Notes under the pieces: model-generated
What the model was told of the DNA's origin: nothing
Database searches by the model: none
The model's input: the letters and a program-made list of their open reading frames with translations, nothing else
Origin: a virus
Direction: 5' to 3' (one strand)
DNA length: 38,266 nucleotides
IMG/VR virus record: IMGVR_UViG_3300031652_000010
Span: 1 to 38,266 of that record
Position numbers and translations under genes: made by a program
Shown: positions 28,791 to 35,612 of the stretch, in pieces
Numbering within the stretch: position 1 is the first letter of the stretch
Layout of the letters: each line of letters opens with the position of its first letter

Positions 28791-29930
28791 CTAACCCATG
28801 ATCTTGGTGGCGAGCTCTTTCCTGACGAGCGCGGCCCCACCAAGAATGTCGAACGAATACGTGTCCTGCTTATACTGCCTGCTCAGTTCCAACCGCAGTG
28901 CGAGGCCAGATACCGGATCGATCTCACTACGAATCACATTACCGACTGCGGCCCTTCCTAGTGGCCGCGAAGCCCAGACAAAGGCATCGCGATGGAAGAG
29001 CAGGTTAGCACGGTACTGGGTCGCATAGGTCCCCACAGTGATTGCGGCATCCGAAGCAACCACGGTCTTGAGTGGCGGATAGAACCCGATTGCCACACCA
29101 TCAGTCACTGAAGCAGTGCTCAGTGCAGTGGTAATCGCGTAGTTGTATCCAGCGAGCGCGAAGATGTCACCGACCTTCACGCTTCCCATTACTGTCTGGG
29201 TTCCAATGATGGTCAGTGTGCTGGCGCCAATCGTGCCGGTTCCAGCAACAGCCCAGCCAGTGAACCAGCCAGTACCAGCCGTGAAGAGCGGCACATTCTG
29301 GTCAAGGTACCAATCGACGCCAAGCTTCCTGCCGATCACACCAGCGGAGATCGGGCCGCGATCACCACTGCGATCAAAGTTCAGGATGTCCTGGACGGAC
29401 ATCAGGTTGCCCTCAGCGAGTGGATCAAGAACGGCACGCCAGTCATCAGGCGGTGCGAGTTGGCGGTTCAGGTTGGCACGCCCCGAAACATACGCGGCGA
29501 TATTCGTGGCGAATGGCGTGGTCCCAGCAGTGCCGGCCGCACTGAAGATGCCGATATGCTTGCCCAGGATATAGGCGTCAATCGTGTTGGCCAGCGCCTT
29601 GACGGCCTCGCTCACACACATGGGGGTAAAGCCCGACTGTACACTCAGTGTATCAGTATCGGACATATTGAATGGTGCCTCATACCAGTAGTCGAGTGTG
29701 ACGGCCACGGAAGTCGGGCTCACATCGACATTCGAGTTCATGGTGATCGACGGCACTACCGCTCGCGCTGCGATCGCATCTGGCAGTGGCACATTGATGA
29801 CATTGCCCTGCTGCGCGGCCATGGAATCAAGGTTGCGGTTGACAACGCGCGGCATGACTGCCCGCTCCCGCAGTGCCAGCAGTCCCTGCGCCAATAGTTG
29901 CGGCGTGACATAGGTAATCGTGTTTGACAC
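28791..29930 (-). CDS. Major capsid protein (P22 coat-like)
   Basis: 379 residues from a GTG with AAGGAG 7 nt upstream. The start (TITYVTPQLLAQGLLALRER, VMPRVVNRNLD, G-N-V-I-N-V-P) and the IDAYILGKHIGIFSAAGTAG region match the P22 gp5-like coat family. The protein adopts the HK97 fold, and an inserted beta domain (about 235-300, VMGSVKVGDIFALAGYNY) takes the place of the P22 I-domain. It follows the scaffold gene, as usual. The 29952-29970 hairpin lies in its leader. Confidence 0.85.
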   Translation of the reverse strand: MSNTITYVTPQLLAQGLLALRERAVMPRVVNRNLDSMAAQQGNVINVPLPDAIAARAVVPSITMNSNVDVSPTSVAVTLDYWYEAPFNMSDTDTLSVQSGFTPMCVSEAVKALANTIDAYILGKHIGIFSAAGTAGTTPFATNIAAYVSGRANLNRQLAPPDDWRAVLDPLAEGNLMSVQDILNFDRSGDRGPISAGVIGRKLGVDWYLDQNVPLFTAGTGWFTGWAVAGTGTIGASTLTIIGTQTVMGSVKVGDIFALAGYNYAITTALSTASVTDGVAIGFYPPLKTVVASDAAITVGTYATQYRANLLFHRDAFVWASRPLGRAAVGNVIRSEIDPVSGLALRLELSRQYKQDTYSFDILGGAALVRKELATKIMG

Positions 29931-29951
29931 GGTCGTACTCCTTCATGTTGC

Positions 29952-29970
29952 GCCGGGTCAAACACCCGGC
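29952..29970. promoter_or_regulatory. Perfect hairpin in the capsid mRNA leader
   Basis: GCCGGGT-CAAAC-ACCCGGC, a 7-bp GC-rich stem, lies between the scaffold stop and the capsid AAGGAG. It could be an mRNA 5' stabiliser or processing site raising capsid over scaffold output. No T tract follows on the minus strand. Confidence 0.5.
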
Positions 29971-29980
29971 AGCGTGAGGC

Positions 29981-30661
29981 TTATGGAACGACTTCGACCT
30001 CGCCCTTGGCGATGGCCTCCAGGTTGCTCATAAAGGCGCTGCCGTCGTCCGCTGCGATCTTCTTGACTCGTCCGATTCCGCTGGAAACGGATTTGGGAGC
30101 GCCGCCCCCACTGCTGCCCGTGCCCTCGAAGAATTCCGGGAACTCCTTCGAGACCTCGTCCTTGATGTGTGTGTCGATAGGCGTGCCGGGATCATCCTTG
30201 AGCATCGGCTTCCCATCATCCGTGAGATCGTATCTGTCTGAAGTCAGCCGATAGAGCGCATCAATCCGCTCGGCCCTGACGCCGGCCTTACTCATGGCAC
30301 CCTTGACGACATTGTCGAGCCTGAGTTCTCGGACCTCCCGCTGGGCGTCCTCAAGTTGCTGTTTAAGCGGCCCGTACTGCTTCTCCAGATTCGCCTGTGC
30401 CTCGGCCCGCATCTTATCGAGTTGTTCCGAGGTAATGCCGACTTTCTTGGCCTCTTGCTCCTGCTCCATCTCGGCAATTTTCGTTTGGAGCTTGGCCAGT
30501 TCCTCTTCCCGCTGGCGTGTGGCATCCTTTGCCGCCTTGGCCTCCGACAGCAATTCATCGCGCTTCTTTTCAAGCGCCTTGTTGCGCTCGGTGATTGCCG
30601 CGTCCAGCTCCTCCTGGGTGAAGGTTTTGGGTGAATCCTGACCCGCTGGGTCGTCTGCCAT
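29981..30661 (-). CDS. Capsid scaffolding protein
   Basis: 226 residues from ATG 30661 (MADDPAGQDSPKTFTQEELD), which has GAGGAG 8 nt upstream. The middle is a long charged coiled coil (about 20-115, EKKRDELLSEAKAAKDATRQ), followed by a region with DALYRLTSDRYDLTDDGKP and a Gly/Ser linker to a basic end. This is the usual build of a phage scaffold encoded directly before the coat gene. It is expected to direct procapsid assembly and exit. Confidence 0.8.
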   Translation of the reverse strand: MADDPAGQDSPKTFTQEELDAAITERNKALEKKRDELLSEAKAAKDATRQREEELAKLQTKIAEMEQEQEAKKVGITSEQLDKMRAEAQANLEKQYGPLKQQLEDAQREVRELRLDNVVKGAMSKAGVRAERIDALYRLTSDRYDLTDDGKPMLKDDPGTPIDTHIKDEVSKEFPEFFEGTGSSGGGAPKSVSSGIGRVKKIAADDGSAFMSNLEAIAKGEVEVVP

Positions 30662-30724
30662 CTTTGCTGCTCCTCGGGCGCTGCCCGGTCTGATGAATCC
30701 ATTGCGCCGCTGGCGCTGGCTATG

Positions 30725-30761
30725 AAAAAAGGCCCCGGGACGCATCACGCGCCTCGGGGCC
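30725..30761 (-). terminator. Intrinsic terminator ahead of the scaffold gene
   Basis: Minus strand: GGCCCCG (30761-30755) pairs with CGGGGCC (30737-30731), the inner part also pairs (GGCGCG/GCGTCC partial), and TTTTTT follows (30730-30725). It lies 64 bp before the scaffold ATG. It would stop transcripts from the terminase-portal genes or from the promoter at 30819, so capsid expression must depend on read-through, antitermination or a start within 30724-30662. Confidence 0.8.
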
Positions 30762-30790
30762 ACTTGGGCCACTATATATGTCTAGTTCCT

Positions 30791-30819
30791 AACCTATAGA
30801 GGTTAGCCTATGTCGTCAA
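30791..30819 (-). promoter_or_regulatory. Possible promoter with overlapping hairpin
   Basis: TTGACG (30819-30814) overlaps the stop of the MptE-like gene. TAGGTT/ATAGGT lies 16-17 bp downstream as a weak -10. The hairpin CTAACCT-ATAG-AGGTTAG (30789-30806) covers the -10. A transcript from here would meet the terminator at 30761-30725 after about 60 nt. Confidence 0.3.
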
Positions 30820-31910
30820 GCAATCTTCTCCGTGTCCAGTGGTTCAGAATCGATCTCAATACGCATTGTTTCGCCACTACCATCCGTGAGGCTTGGCAGC
30901 CGGTCCAGGAAGTCGTCATCCTTGTCCATCAGTGCATTGGGCAGCGTGTCACCAATCAATTCGAGCCACGGCCAGGCCCTGGCCATCTTCACCAGCCATA
31001 CGGCAGTGACCACGAGGTCCGGCTTGGTTTCCCATGGCCGGCCATCAATTTCACCATACATCGTGACGGGTGTAGCCTCAGAAGCAACTGCTGATCCGCC
31101 ATCAGCATGCATGATCGTGTCTTCCTTGAGCCATTTCATGTGTTCGGGTGAGCCAAATGGCGCATCTGGCCTTGGTTTCTTGAGCCGCAGCGCACAGTCG
31201 GCACCAAGCACCCATACCTTGTCAAAACCCATGAAGCGAGCGAGCTCTGTTGCCCGGGTAGTCGCATTCAGCCCAGAACCGACAATTACGGTGCGTGGAT
31301 AGAAGAGCGCATACAGCCATTGCTCAAAGCCCATGGTGCAAGGCTCAAATATCTCGCAGTCACAGCGGAGACATGGACCCACGGGATGATCCGTTTCCAT
31401 GTGGCCACAGCCACAGAGCGTGATTGGCGGCTTCTTGATACCGACAAAGTTGTGGAAGAAACGGATGGTGCGCTTCTTTTCTAGCAGATATTCAACAAGG
31501 TGCGGGTGTACACTAGATGCCAGCAGATACTCAATAGGTGGCGCACTCAGCCACTCTTCGATCATGTGCGGCGTCTGATCCACTGTGAAGGCGTGAGTCA
31601 CCTTATGGCCATTCTCATAGAGCCAGGTCGCCGCTGAGTTGCAGCCCCATACCTCGTCGGCTTGCTCGCAGTATTCATGCGCATGATCGGCCAGGCTCGG
31701 GCCCGCACCCGCAATTACCAGTGTCTTGCCTTTGCCCGCCTCGGGTTCGACCACCCGCTCACAATACAGTGAATTGCCAAAGATGAATTGGTCGAAGTTG
31801 TGGGATTGTGGGTTAATCAGATCCACACTCTGCTCGGGCAGCTTGGTCTTGGCCGCCTTCTTCGCTTTCTTCGCTTCACGGCGGGACTTGCGCTTGATGG
31901 CGCGGCTCAT
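30816..31910 (-). CDS. MptE/DUF115-like protein, copy 1, with zinc-finger insertion
   Basis: 364 residues. A very basic N-terminus (KRKSRREAKKAKKAAKTK) precedes the MptE-like core: TLVIAGAGPSLADHA, VWGCNSAATWLYENGHK, YLLASSVHPHLVEYLLEKK, GSGLNATTRATELARFMGFD, VLGADCAL and LIGDTLPNALMDKDDDFLD. Between the strand FFHNFVGI and the next helix about 35 residues are inserted with C-x-C-x-H...H...C-x-x-C-x-C, a likely zinc-binding module absent from the second copy. It is a paralogue of 27267-28202. The family includes sugar- or pterin-transferring enzymes. Substrate here unknown. Confidence 0.65.
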   Translation of the reverse strand: MSRAIKRKSRREAKKAKKAAKTKLPEQSVDLINPQSHNFDQFIFGNSLYCERVVEPEAGKGKTLVIAGAGPSLADHAHEYCEQADEVWGCNSAATWLYENGHKVTHAFTVDQTPHMIEEWLSAPPIEYLLASSVHPHLVEYLLEKKRTIRFFHNFVGIKKPPITLCGCGHMETDHPVGPCLRCDCEIFEPCTMGFEQWLYALFYPRTVIVGSGLNATTRATELARFMGFDKVWVLGADCALRLKKPRPDAPFGSPEHMKWLKEDTIMHADGGSAVASEATPVTMYGEIDGRPWETKPDLVVTAVWLVKMARAWPWLELIGDTLPNALMDKDDDFLDRLPSLTDGSGETMRIEIDSEPLDTEKIA

Positions 31911-32020
31911 AGCTTGATACCAGCCTCGGCAAACAATTCCGCCGCAGTAAAGCTATCCCGTTCGGGAAAAGCCTTCTTTAGCCGAAAAAAAGCAGCGAGC
32001 AATTCAAGGAAATGGCTCAT
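31907..32020 (-). CDS. Small protein (37 aa)
   Basis: A 37-codon frame with GGAGG 5 nt before the ATG and 4-bp ATGA overlaps at both ends. The helical product begins MSHFLELLAAFFRLKKAF and continues with SFTAAELFAEAGI. Perfect packing between two genes and the good binding site argue that it is translated. Function unknown. Confidence 0.55.
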   Translation of the reverse strand: MSHFLELLAAFFRLKKAFPERDSFTAAELFAEAGIKL

Positions 32021-32340
32021 GCGGCCTCCGGTGGGAGCAGGGCTTCGATGCGGTTGGCAAGAGACCGCCATTCTTGCATTCGTATTTGAATCTGTTCCAC
32101 CGCTTCTGGATCGTCTTCGTACTGGCGCTGGATGTCACACAATCTTCCGGCAATCCTGCACATCTCCACATCATCCCGCGTGAAAACGGTGCGATGCCGC
32201 CCCAACGCAGCTCGCCAGCGGAGAAGCGCCCCAATATAAAATCGCTGCAATTCCGACCGCACAACGATCTTGATCTGGAACAGCAGCACGATCAACATTG
32301 CTACCACGCACAATGTTCGGAACAGAATCAGCCACATCAT
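32017..32340 (-). CDS. Small membrane-anchored protein (107 aa)
   Basis: An N-terminal transmembrane segment (about 2-25, WLILFRTLCVVAMLIVLLFQ) is followed by a charged helical domain (RDDVEMCRIAGRLCDIQRQY, IQIRMQEWRSLANRIEALL). The start overlaps the head morphogenesis stop (ATGATG). No family is recognised. It may anchor head assembly at the membrane, a guess without sequence support. Confidence 0.5.
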   Translation of the reverse strand: MMWLILFRTLCVVAMLIVLLFQIKIVVRSELQRFYIGALLRWRAALGRHRTVFTRDDVEMCRIAGRLCDIQRQYEDDPEAVEQIQIRMQEWRSLANRIEALLPPEAA

Positions 32341-33350
32341 TGCCCCCTCGGTCCCAGGAAATCGCGCTTGGCACAGCGGCAGCCATAGGTGCTCTCGCCA
32401 GGGATCAGTTCCTGGGTGCCATCGGGTAGAGTGAACATCGAGCCAAACGGTATTGGATCGCTCCGATCCATGGCCACATGTTCATCCCTGACACGGCTAT
32501 CACCGACACTCACCCATTCGCTCATCATGCGGTCGGCTGGCAGGATGCCATCACGGATTGCCTGTTCCGTGCTCAGGTGCTGGGCATTCTTCAGGCTGTC
32601 GAGTGTTGCGGTACGTGCCACGGATTCGGCGTGCCAGGCCGTCATCCGCTTGCGGTAAGCCTCCACGAGCCTGTCGATCTGATCGGGCCGCAGCCGCTCA
32701 TCGGAGCCAAGCACGCGATCGAGCATCGTCATGTCGCGCTTCGATACGCCAAGCCCACCAGCATGGCCGGCACGGTAGCCGAGTGAGCCATCCGGCTTCT
32801 TGAAGAAGCCCTGGCCAAGTGAGCGTTGTAGGGCCTTGCGGCTGTTTGCCTCCAGTTCGCGCCGGAAATTGTCTATCCACACAGTTTGTGGACCCGTCAA
32901 CATCAGGTTCTGGCGCACACCCACGGCAATGGTGCGCGGATTCACGCCATTACGGAGGCCGACCTCGACAGCACGGCGCACGGCTTCCCGTACATCGTCC
33001 TTGAGTATGGTGGCCATCTTGATGTCTAGCCGGCGGATCTCCTCAATGACGCGGGGGTCCAGTACACCAAAGCTGATGCCGTAGTCCTTGGCGAAGAAGT
33101 CCAGGTTGTCCATGGTCTGACGAAAGTACATCTTTTGGAGATCGGCAAACGCTTGATTGAATAGTGCCTCATTGAGGATCTCTGTAAACAGCCGCTCATA
33201 GTTGCCGGAGGCGATAATGTCCGCGACCTCATCAATAGAAAGCCCGGCGACGAGCTTTTTCCCGGCCTTCATGATCTCGGCACCCAGCTCTGGCGACAGA
33301 TCGCGGGTGCGCCGCTGAAGCCGTGCAAGCAGACGTTCGCCGGGAGTCAC
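32337..33350 (-). CDS. Head morphogenesis protein (Mu F / SPP1 gp7 family)
   Basis: 337 residues from a GTG. The N-terminal two thirds are helical. The C-terminal domain has the family signature: W-V-S-V-G-D-S-R-V-R-D-E-H, PIPFGSMF, LPDGTQELIPGES and Y-G-C-R-C. Members are minor capsid proteins bound to the portal and needed early in head assembly or DNA ejection. Position after the portal gene agrees. Confidence 0.85.
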   Translation of the reverse strand: MTPGERLLARLQRRTRDLSPELGAEIMKAGKKLVAGLSIDEVADIIASGNYERLFTEILNEALFNQAFADLQKMYFRQTMDNLDFFAKDYGISFGVLDPRVIEEIRRLDIKMATILKDDVREAVRRAVEVGLRNGVNPRTIAVGVRQNLMLTGPQTVWIDNFRRELEANSRKALQRSLGQGFFKKPDGSLGYRAGHAGGLGVSKRDMTMLDRVLGSDERLRPDQIDRLVEAYRKRMTAWHAESVARTATLDSLKNAQHLSTEQAIRDGILPADRMMSEWVSVGDSRVRDEHVAMDRSDPIPFGSMFTLPDGTQELIPGESTYGCRCAKRDFLGPRGQ

Positions 33351-33353
33351 GGA

Positions 33354-33548
33354 TTAGGCCCTTGTCCCAATTTCGACAGATTCCTCCTCATATACGGCCC
33401 ATTGGGTATCGCCATCTCCATTCGGATTGTTGTGAATGAGAACGGGTGTGCCGCCATGCCATTCAATCTTTGGATGACACCAGCAATTCGGATCATAGCG
33501 TCTATGAAGGCGCTCCCATCTTTCGGGCAATATAAGAACGCATCTCAT
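33354..33548 (-). CDS. Small protein (64 aa), unknown function
   Basis: The ATG at 33548 overlaps the previous stop (ATGA) and has AAGGAG 11 nt upstream, preferred over the in-frame GTG at 33557. It contains NCWCHPKIEWHGG, a possible small Cys/His site, and an acidic end. No family is recognised. Confidence 0.5.
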   Translation of the reverse strand: MRCVLILPERWERLHRRYDPNCWCHPKIEWHGGTPVLIHNNPNGDGDTQWAVYEEESVEIGTRA

Positions 33549-33715
33549 TGCTGCCACGGCTCCTTCGGCGGTTTCGCGGCTTCTGCCATGTGGCGGGCCA
33601 CAATACGGCCTATGACCATACGCAGGGCGTTTTCAATGTTGATGCCCTTACGCAACAGGCCCCAGAGATAGGCTGCATCCTCTTCAGCCGCTTTCCTGGC
33701 TTCATCTTCGGTCAT
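33545..33715 (-). CDS. Small helical protein (56 aa)
   Basis: A frame abutting the previous stop (TAG-ATG). MTEDEARKAAEEDAAYLWG, then LRMVIGRIVARHMAEAAK, is amphipathic helix with a Lys/Pro-rich end (KPPKEPWQQ). Gapless packing and 4-bp overlap with the next gene support it. Function unknown. Confidence 0.5.
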   Translation of the reverse strand: MTEDEARKAAEEDAAYLWGLLRKGINIENALRMVIGRIVARHMAEAAKPPKEPWQQ

Positions 33716-33913
33716 CTAAGACGCCCATTTTATCCAGAACGGAGGATACCAGAACAATGCTTCTATCACAAAATGCCCGTGTGTGTTCGCGGGAAACCCA
33801 CACTGCCGACACGGAATACCGGGATCCAGACCATGATCGGCCCAAGAACAGCCGCATTCCGTCCGGAATCGTTTCCGGAAACCACAGAGTCGAAACCTCA
33901 TCTTCTCACGCAT
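33716..33913 (-). CDS. Small Cys-rich protein (65 aa)
   Basis: The start at 33913 (MREKMRFRLCGFRKRFR) overlaps the portal stop, with GGAGG 12 nt upstream. ECGCSWADHG and PCRQCGF give C-x-C and C-x-x-C pairs about 14 residues apart, consistent with a zinc knuckle. The basic N-terminus suggests nucleic-acid contact. Unrecognised. Confidence 0.5.
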   Translation of the reverse strand: MREKMRFRLCGFRKRFRTECGCSWADHGLDPGIPCRQCGFPANTHGHFVIEALFWYPPFWIKWAS

Positions 33914-35600
33914 CTTCAACATTCGCCTCCAGTGCCCTGAAGTAGTCCAGTGCTTCTTTCTTCGTGGCATAGCACTTCATGCGCTCACCCGTGTCACTAC
34001 GTTCGACGCAGTAGCGCGAGCCGCGCCTGATGACATGGTACGGGTTGCCTTCCACAATGGCTTCGGGCGGCACCTCTTCCTCTGGTGGCGGAATCTGGCG
34101 ATTGAGCTCTGAGCCCATCAGCCAGAGCATTTCGAGTTCGTCTAGGTCGGCATCATCGGCAATCCGGCCACCCTGCTTCAGTGCTTCCAGTACCAGCCGT
34201 GCCGGGAAACCGGCATTCACGAGTTGGGCAAAGGCGGCCATGACCGGCGCCTCCATCAGCAGCCCCTCGAAGTCGCGGTTGATCGTAACTGAGCCACCGG
34301 ATTCGAGCCGCAGATAGTTCGCATGGAACTGGAGTGCATTCTCTACTGCATCCTGTTCTGCGCGGGCAGCAACAGCAAGTGCCGAGTCGGATGTGCTCTT
34401 GTCCAGCCGCTTGGCTTCCGCTGTTTCAGCTGTCCGCTTCTGTGGTGCAAGCATAGCCAGGCCGAGTGTGCCCATATCGGCCTTCAGGTCATCCAGTGCC
34501 TGCTTACTGGAACCCAGGGCCGCGCCATCATGGCTCACATACTTCAGGTCGGCATTCGGCCCACTAGTCAGGAAGCTCGTGTTGGGACCAATGACTATGG
34601 ATTCGAGTTTTTCGCCGGTCTTGGGATCCTTCGCCTCCTCGATCCCTTTCCCAAACAAAAATGGAACATTGCTCTTGAACATCGCATATGCATAGTCGCT
34701 CCACTGCTGGTAATGGGCGACGTTCAGGTATCCCAAATCTAGCAAGGGCGGCTTGGAGTTGAATAAAGATTTCGAGCCGGAAGTTTTGATCTCAGCCACG
34801 GGTATCAAAGTCTGGGTCGGGTAATCGCCTTCCTCTACCCTCGTGACTTCGTTGTTCTTGGTGACTTCCAGTAGCTCATACCAGACACGGCCCATTTCAC
34901 GGTAGAAGACACGGTAACGCGTCTGCTCCCGCTCGCCAAACCTGCCATCAGGCACCCATGTCTTCTCGCGGAGCACAAGCTGGGTGAGCACACTGGCGCC
35001 GCCTTCCTGTACCGAGCGCCAGGACATGATGTCCTCTTTCTTGATAGGCACCCAGTAGGGCCTGATATTGCCTGCCACCTCCTGGTCGCGCCGCTGGTTG
35101 CCGCCAGTATTGGGGTAATCCACCAGAATCGCGGCATGGCCAACTAGCAATGCATCAGCCAACAAATCACGGCAGAACACATCGCCGTGCGTACCCTCCA
35201 GATCGATGTTCTCCCAGTGTTCGACAATCTGCTCGGGTACCCCCCCTTCGGGGTCATCACTGAGTACGGGATCCTTGCGGAAAACCAGGCCCGTCAGTCC
35301 CTGTACAGTGCGCTCTACAGCATTGAAGAACACTGAGCGGGCGAGCCTATTCGCATAGAAGCCCGGCTTTTCGCCCGGCGCCTTGGGTAGATATGTCTGG
35401 CCAGCAGCTCGCACGGCTTCAGTGCCACCCGCCAGGTCGCGCATCAGGTCGGTAGCACCAATTTGCGCGGCAGAAAGTGGTGAGCGGGTAGATGGCAGAT
35501 CAGTGTCTGTCAATATACCAGAGGCAGACCGACCGCCGGGACGCAGTGGGCCATCGCCGGGCTTATTGCCGAAATTGGTTGGATCTGATAGCGTAGCCAT
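33906..35600 (-). CDS. Portal protein (DUF4055-like)
   Basis: 564 residues from ATG 35600 (AGAGG 8 nt upstream), preferred over the GTG at 35609. The core matches the DUF4055 portal family: YLPKAPGEKPGFYANRLARS, VERTVQGLTGLVFRKDP, LLADALLVGHAAILVDYP, QWSDYAYAMFKSNVPFLFG and TAETAEAKRLDKSTSDSALA. The twelve-subunit ring is the DNA channel and packaging docking site. About 40 C-terminal residues (YHVIRRGSRYCVERSDTGER, then CYATKKEALDYFRALE) form an added beta-beta-alpha tag of the type found at the ends of various phage head proteins. Directly downstream of terminase. Confidence 0.85.
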   Translation of the reverse strand: MATLSDPTNFGNKPGDGPLRPGGRSASGILTDTDLPSTRSPLSAAQIGATDLMRDLAGGTEAVRAAGQTYLPKAPGEKPGFYANRLARSVFFNAVERTVQGLTGLVFRKDPVLSDDPEGGVPEQIVEHWENIDLEGTHGDVFCRDLLADALLVGHAAILVDYPNTGGNQRRDQEVAGNIRPYWVPIKKEDIMSWRSVQEGGASVLTQLVLREKTWVPDGRFGEREQTRYRVFYREMGRVWYELLEVTKNNEVTRVEEGDYPTQTLIPVAEIKTSGSKSLFNSKPPLLDLGYLNVAHYQQWSDYAYAMFKSNVPFLFGKGIEEAKDPKTGEKLESIVIGPNTSFLTSGPNADLKYVSHDGAALGSSKQALDDLKADMGTLGLAMLAPQKRTAETAEAKRLDKSTSDSALAVAARAEQDAVENALQFHANYLRLESGGSVTINRDFEGLLMEAPVMAAFAQLVNAGFPARLVLEALKQGGRIADDADLDELEMLWLMGSELNRQIPPPEEEVPPEAIVEGNPYHVIRRGSRYCVERSDTGERMKCYATKKEALDYFRALEANVEDA

Positions 35601-35612
35601 TCTGCTCACCTC

